Of a DNA stretch of 23,201 nt, positions 22,460-23,201 are shown piece after piece. The stretch is from the NCBI GenBank assembly GCA_013813185.1, contig JACCSD010000130.1, positions 1 through 23,201 on the forward strand. Direction: 5' to 3'. The notes under the pieces were generated by a model. That model was not told the origin of the DNA, did not search any database, and saw only the letters and a list, made by a program, of their open reading frames with translations. A program made the translations under genes and the position numbers. The first letter of the stretch is position 1. Every line of letters begins with the position of its first letter. The DNA comes from Burkholderiaceae bacterium. Lineage in GTDB: Bacteria; Pseudomonadota; Gammaproteobacteria; Burkholderiales; Burkholderiaceae_F.

Positions 22460-23201
22460 ATGCCGCGCTGGTTGCTGCCTGAAAACATATCCGACGTGCT
22501 GCCGCACGAAGCGCGCCGTGTCGAGCAGTTGCGTCGTGCACTGCTGGACCTTTATCGCGGCTACGGGTACGAGCTCGTCATTCCCCCGCTGATCGAGCAC
22601 GTGGATTCGCTGCATACGGGTACCGGCGACGACCTCGATCTGCGCACATTCAAACTGACCGATCAGTCGAGCGGGCGTTTGCTCGGACTACGCGCTGACA
22701 CCACGCCGCAGGTCGCGCGCATCGATGCGCACATCCTGAATCGCCAGGGCGTGGTGCGCCTGTGTTACGCCGGCAGCGTGCTGCACGCGCGACCCTTGCA
22801 CCCGCTGGCCTCGCGCGAGCCGCTGCAGGTCGGCGCCGAGCTGTACGGCCGCGGTGGCGTTGCGGCCGATGCTGAATTGCTGGAGCTTGCCCGGGCGTCG
22901 TTGCAGTTGGCGGGCTTGTCCAACGTGCGCCTGGATCTGGGACATACCGGCGTGGTGCGCGGCATTCTGGAATTGGCGCAACTGCCGGCAACCTTGGTCG
23001 ACGATCTGCTGGCGGCGCTGAGCGCGAAAGACGTACCGACGTTGCAGCAGCAGTCGATGTCGCTATCGAGCGAGGTGCGCTTGGCGTTGGTGGCGCTTTC
23101 TCGCCTGAACGGTGGCCGGGAGGTATTGGCCGATGCGCGGCGCACGCTTCCGAAAACGGCGGCGATTGCCGGCGCACTCGATGAGCTCGCCAGCATCGTC
23201 G
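22460..23201 (+). CDS. hisZ: ATP phosphoribosyltransferase regulatory subunit HisZ (3' end cut by window)
   Basis: HisRS-like protein without tRNA-charging activity that forms a complex with short HisG and makes the first step of histidine synthesis responsive to histidine. 247 codons are visible and the frame is still open at the window edge; full length is usually near 380-390 aa. It begins MPRWLLPENISDVLP and shows the class II core segment LRADTTPQVARI in place of the synthetase sequence TLRPEFT. The motif 2 region is YAGSVLHAR, with GAELYG after it. Its place after hflC-yjeT is typical of betaproteobacteria, where purA usually follows. The start ATG 22460 lacks a Shine-Dalgarno and is preceded by a hairpin. 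Confidence 0.93.
   Translation, partial: MPRWLLPENISDVLPHEARRVEQLRRALLDLYRGYGYELVIPPLIEHVDSLHTGTGDDLDLRTFKLTDQSSGRLLGLRADTTPQVARIDAHILNRQGVVRLCYAGSVLHARPLHPLASREPLQVGAELYGRGGVAADAELLELARASLQLAGLSNVRLDLGHTGVVRGILELAQLPATLVDDLLAALSAKDVPTLQQQSMSLSSEVRLALVALSRLNGGREVLADARRTLPKTAAIAGALDELASIV

Overview
This is a GC-rich bacterial chromosome segment that reads as ordinary housekeeping DNA of a betaproteobacterium, or a close proteobacterial relative. Every confidently called gene is on the + strand, coding density is very high, and no gene-free gap exceeds about 165 bases. The order pheS-pheT-ihfA-merR-tRNA(Pro), surE-pcm-nlpD, exonuclease-rlmD, ndk-rlmN-pilW-rodZ-ispG-hisS-yfgM-bamB-der-hfq-hflX-hflK-hflC-yjeT-hisZ matches the well-known betaproteobacterial arrangement. 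Class-level placement is an inference from gene order and protein character (Hfq rim residues, long IspG, presence of HisZ), not from a marker tree. I see no insertion sequence, prophage, CRISPR array, restriction or defence system, or sign of horizontal transfer.

Layout. (1) 1-4386: an intrinsic terminator directly before pheS, then both phenylalanyl-tRNA synthetase subunits, IHF alpha and a small MerR-type regulator. (2) 4391-4534: a tRNA-Pro(GGG) gene with its own -10 box and a strong terminator. (3) 4535-9004: surE-pcm-nlpD-exonuclease-rlmD, a chain of overlapping or nearly touching genes for stress survival, protein repair, cell separation, DNA metabolism and 23S rRNA methylation. rpoS, usually next to nlpD, is absent from its slot. 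(4) 9005-16938: a 121-base structured leader, then ndk, rlmN, pilW, rodZ, ispG, hisS, yfgM and bamB, which serve nucleotide balance, rRNA/tRNA methylation, type IV pili, cell shape, isoprenoid synthesis, histidyl-tRNA charging and outer-membrane/secretion assembly. (5) 16978-23201: der, hfq, hflX, hflK, hflC, a DUF2065 membrane peptide and the 5' part of hisZ, which serve ribosome assembly and rescue, sRNA regulation, FtsH protease control and histidine biosynthesis.

How the genes work together: most act in translation (PheST, HisRS, tRNA-Pro, RlmD, RlmN, Der, HflX, Hfq) or in envelope biogenesis (NlpD, PilW, RodZ, YfgM, BamB, HflKC). ATGA/GTGA overlaps at surE/pcm, nlpD/exonuclease and yfgM/bamB imply translational coupling.

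I did not find a convincing new system. The observations most worth a second look are the missing rpoS, hairpins lying against the start codons of pheS, surE, yjeT and hisZ, the structured leader of ndk, two hairpins of near-identical design before surE and der, a six-unit 15-base tandem repeat in rodZ, and an HflX with an inserted loop and a lost C-terminal domain.
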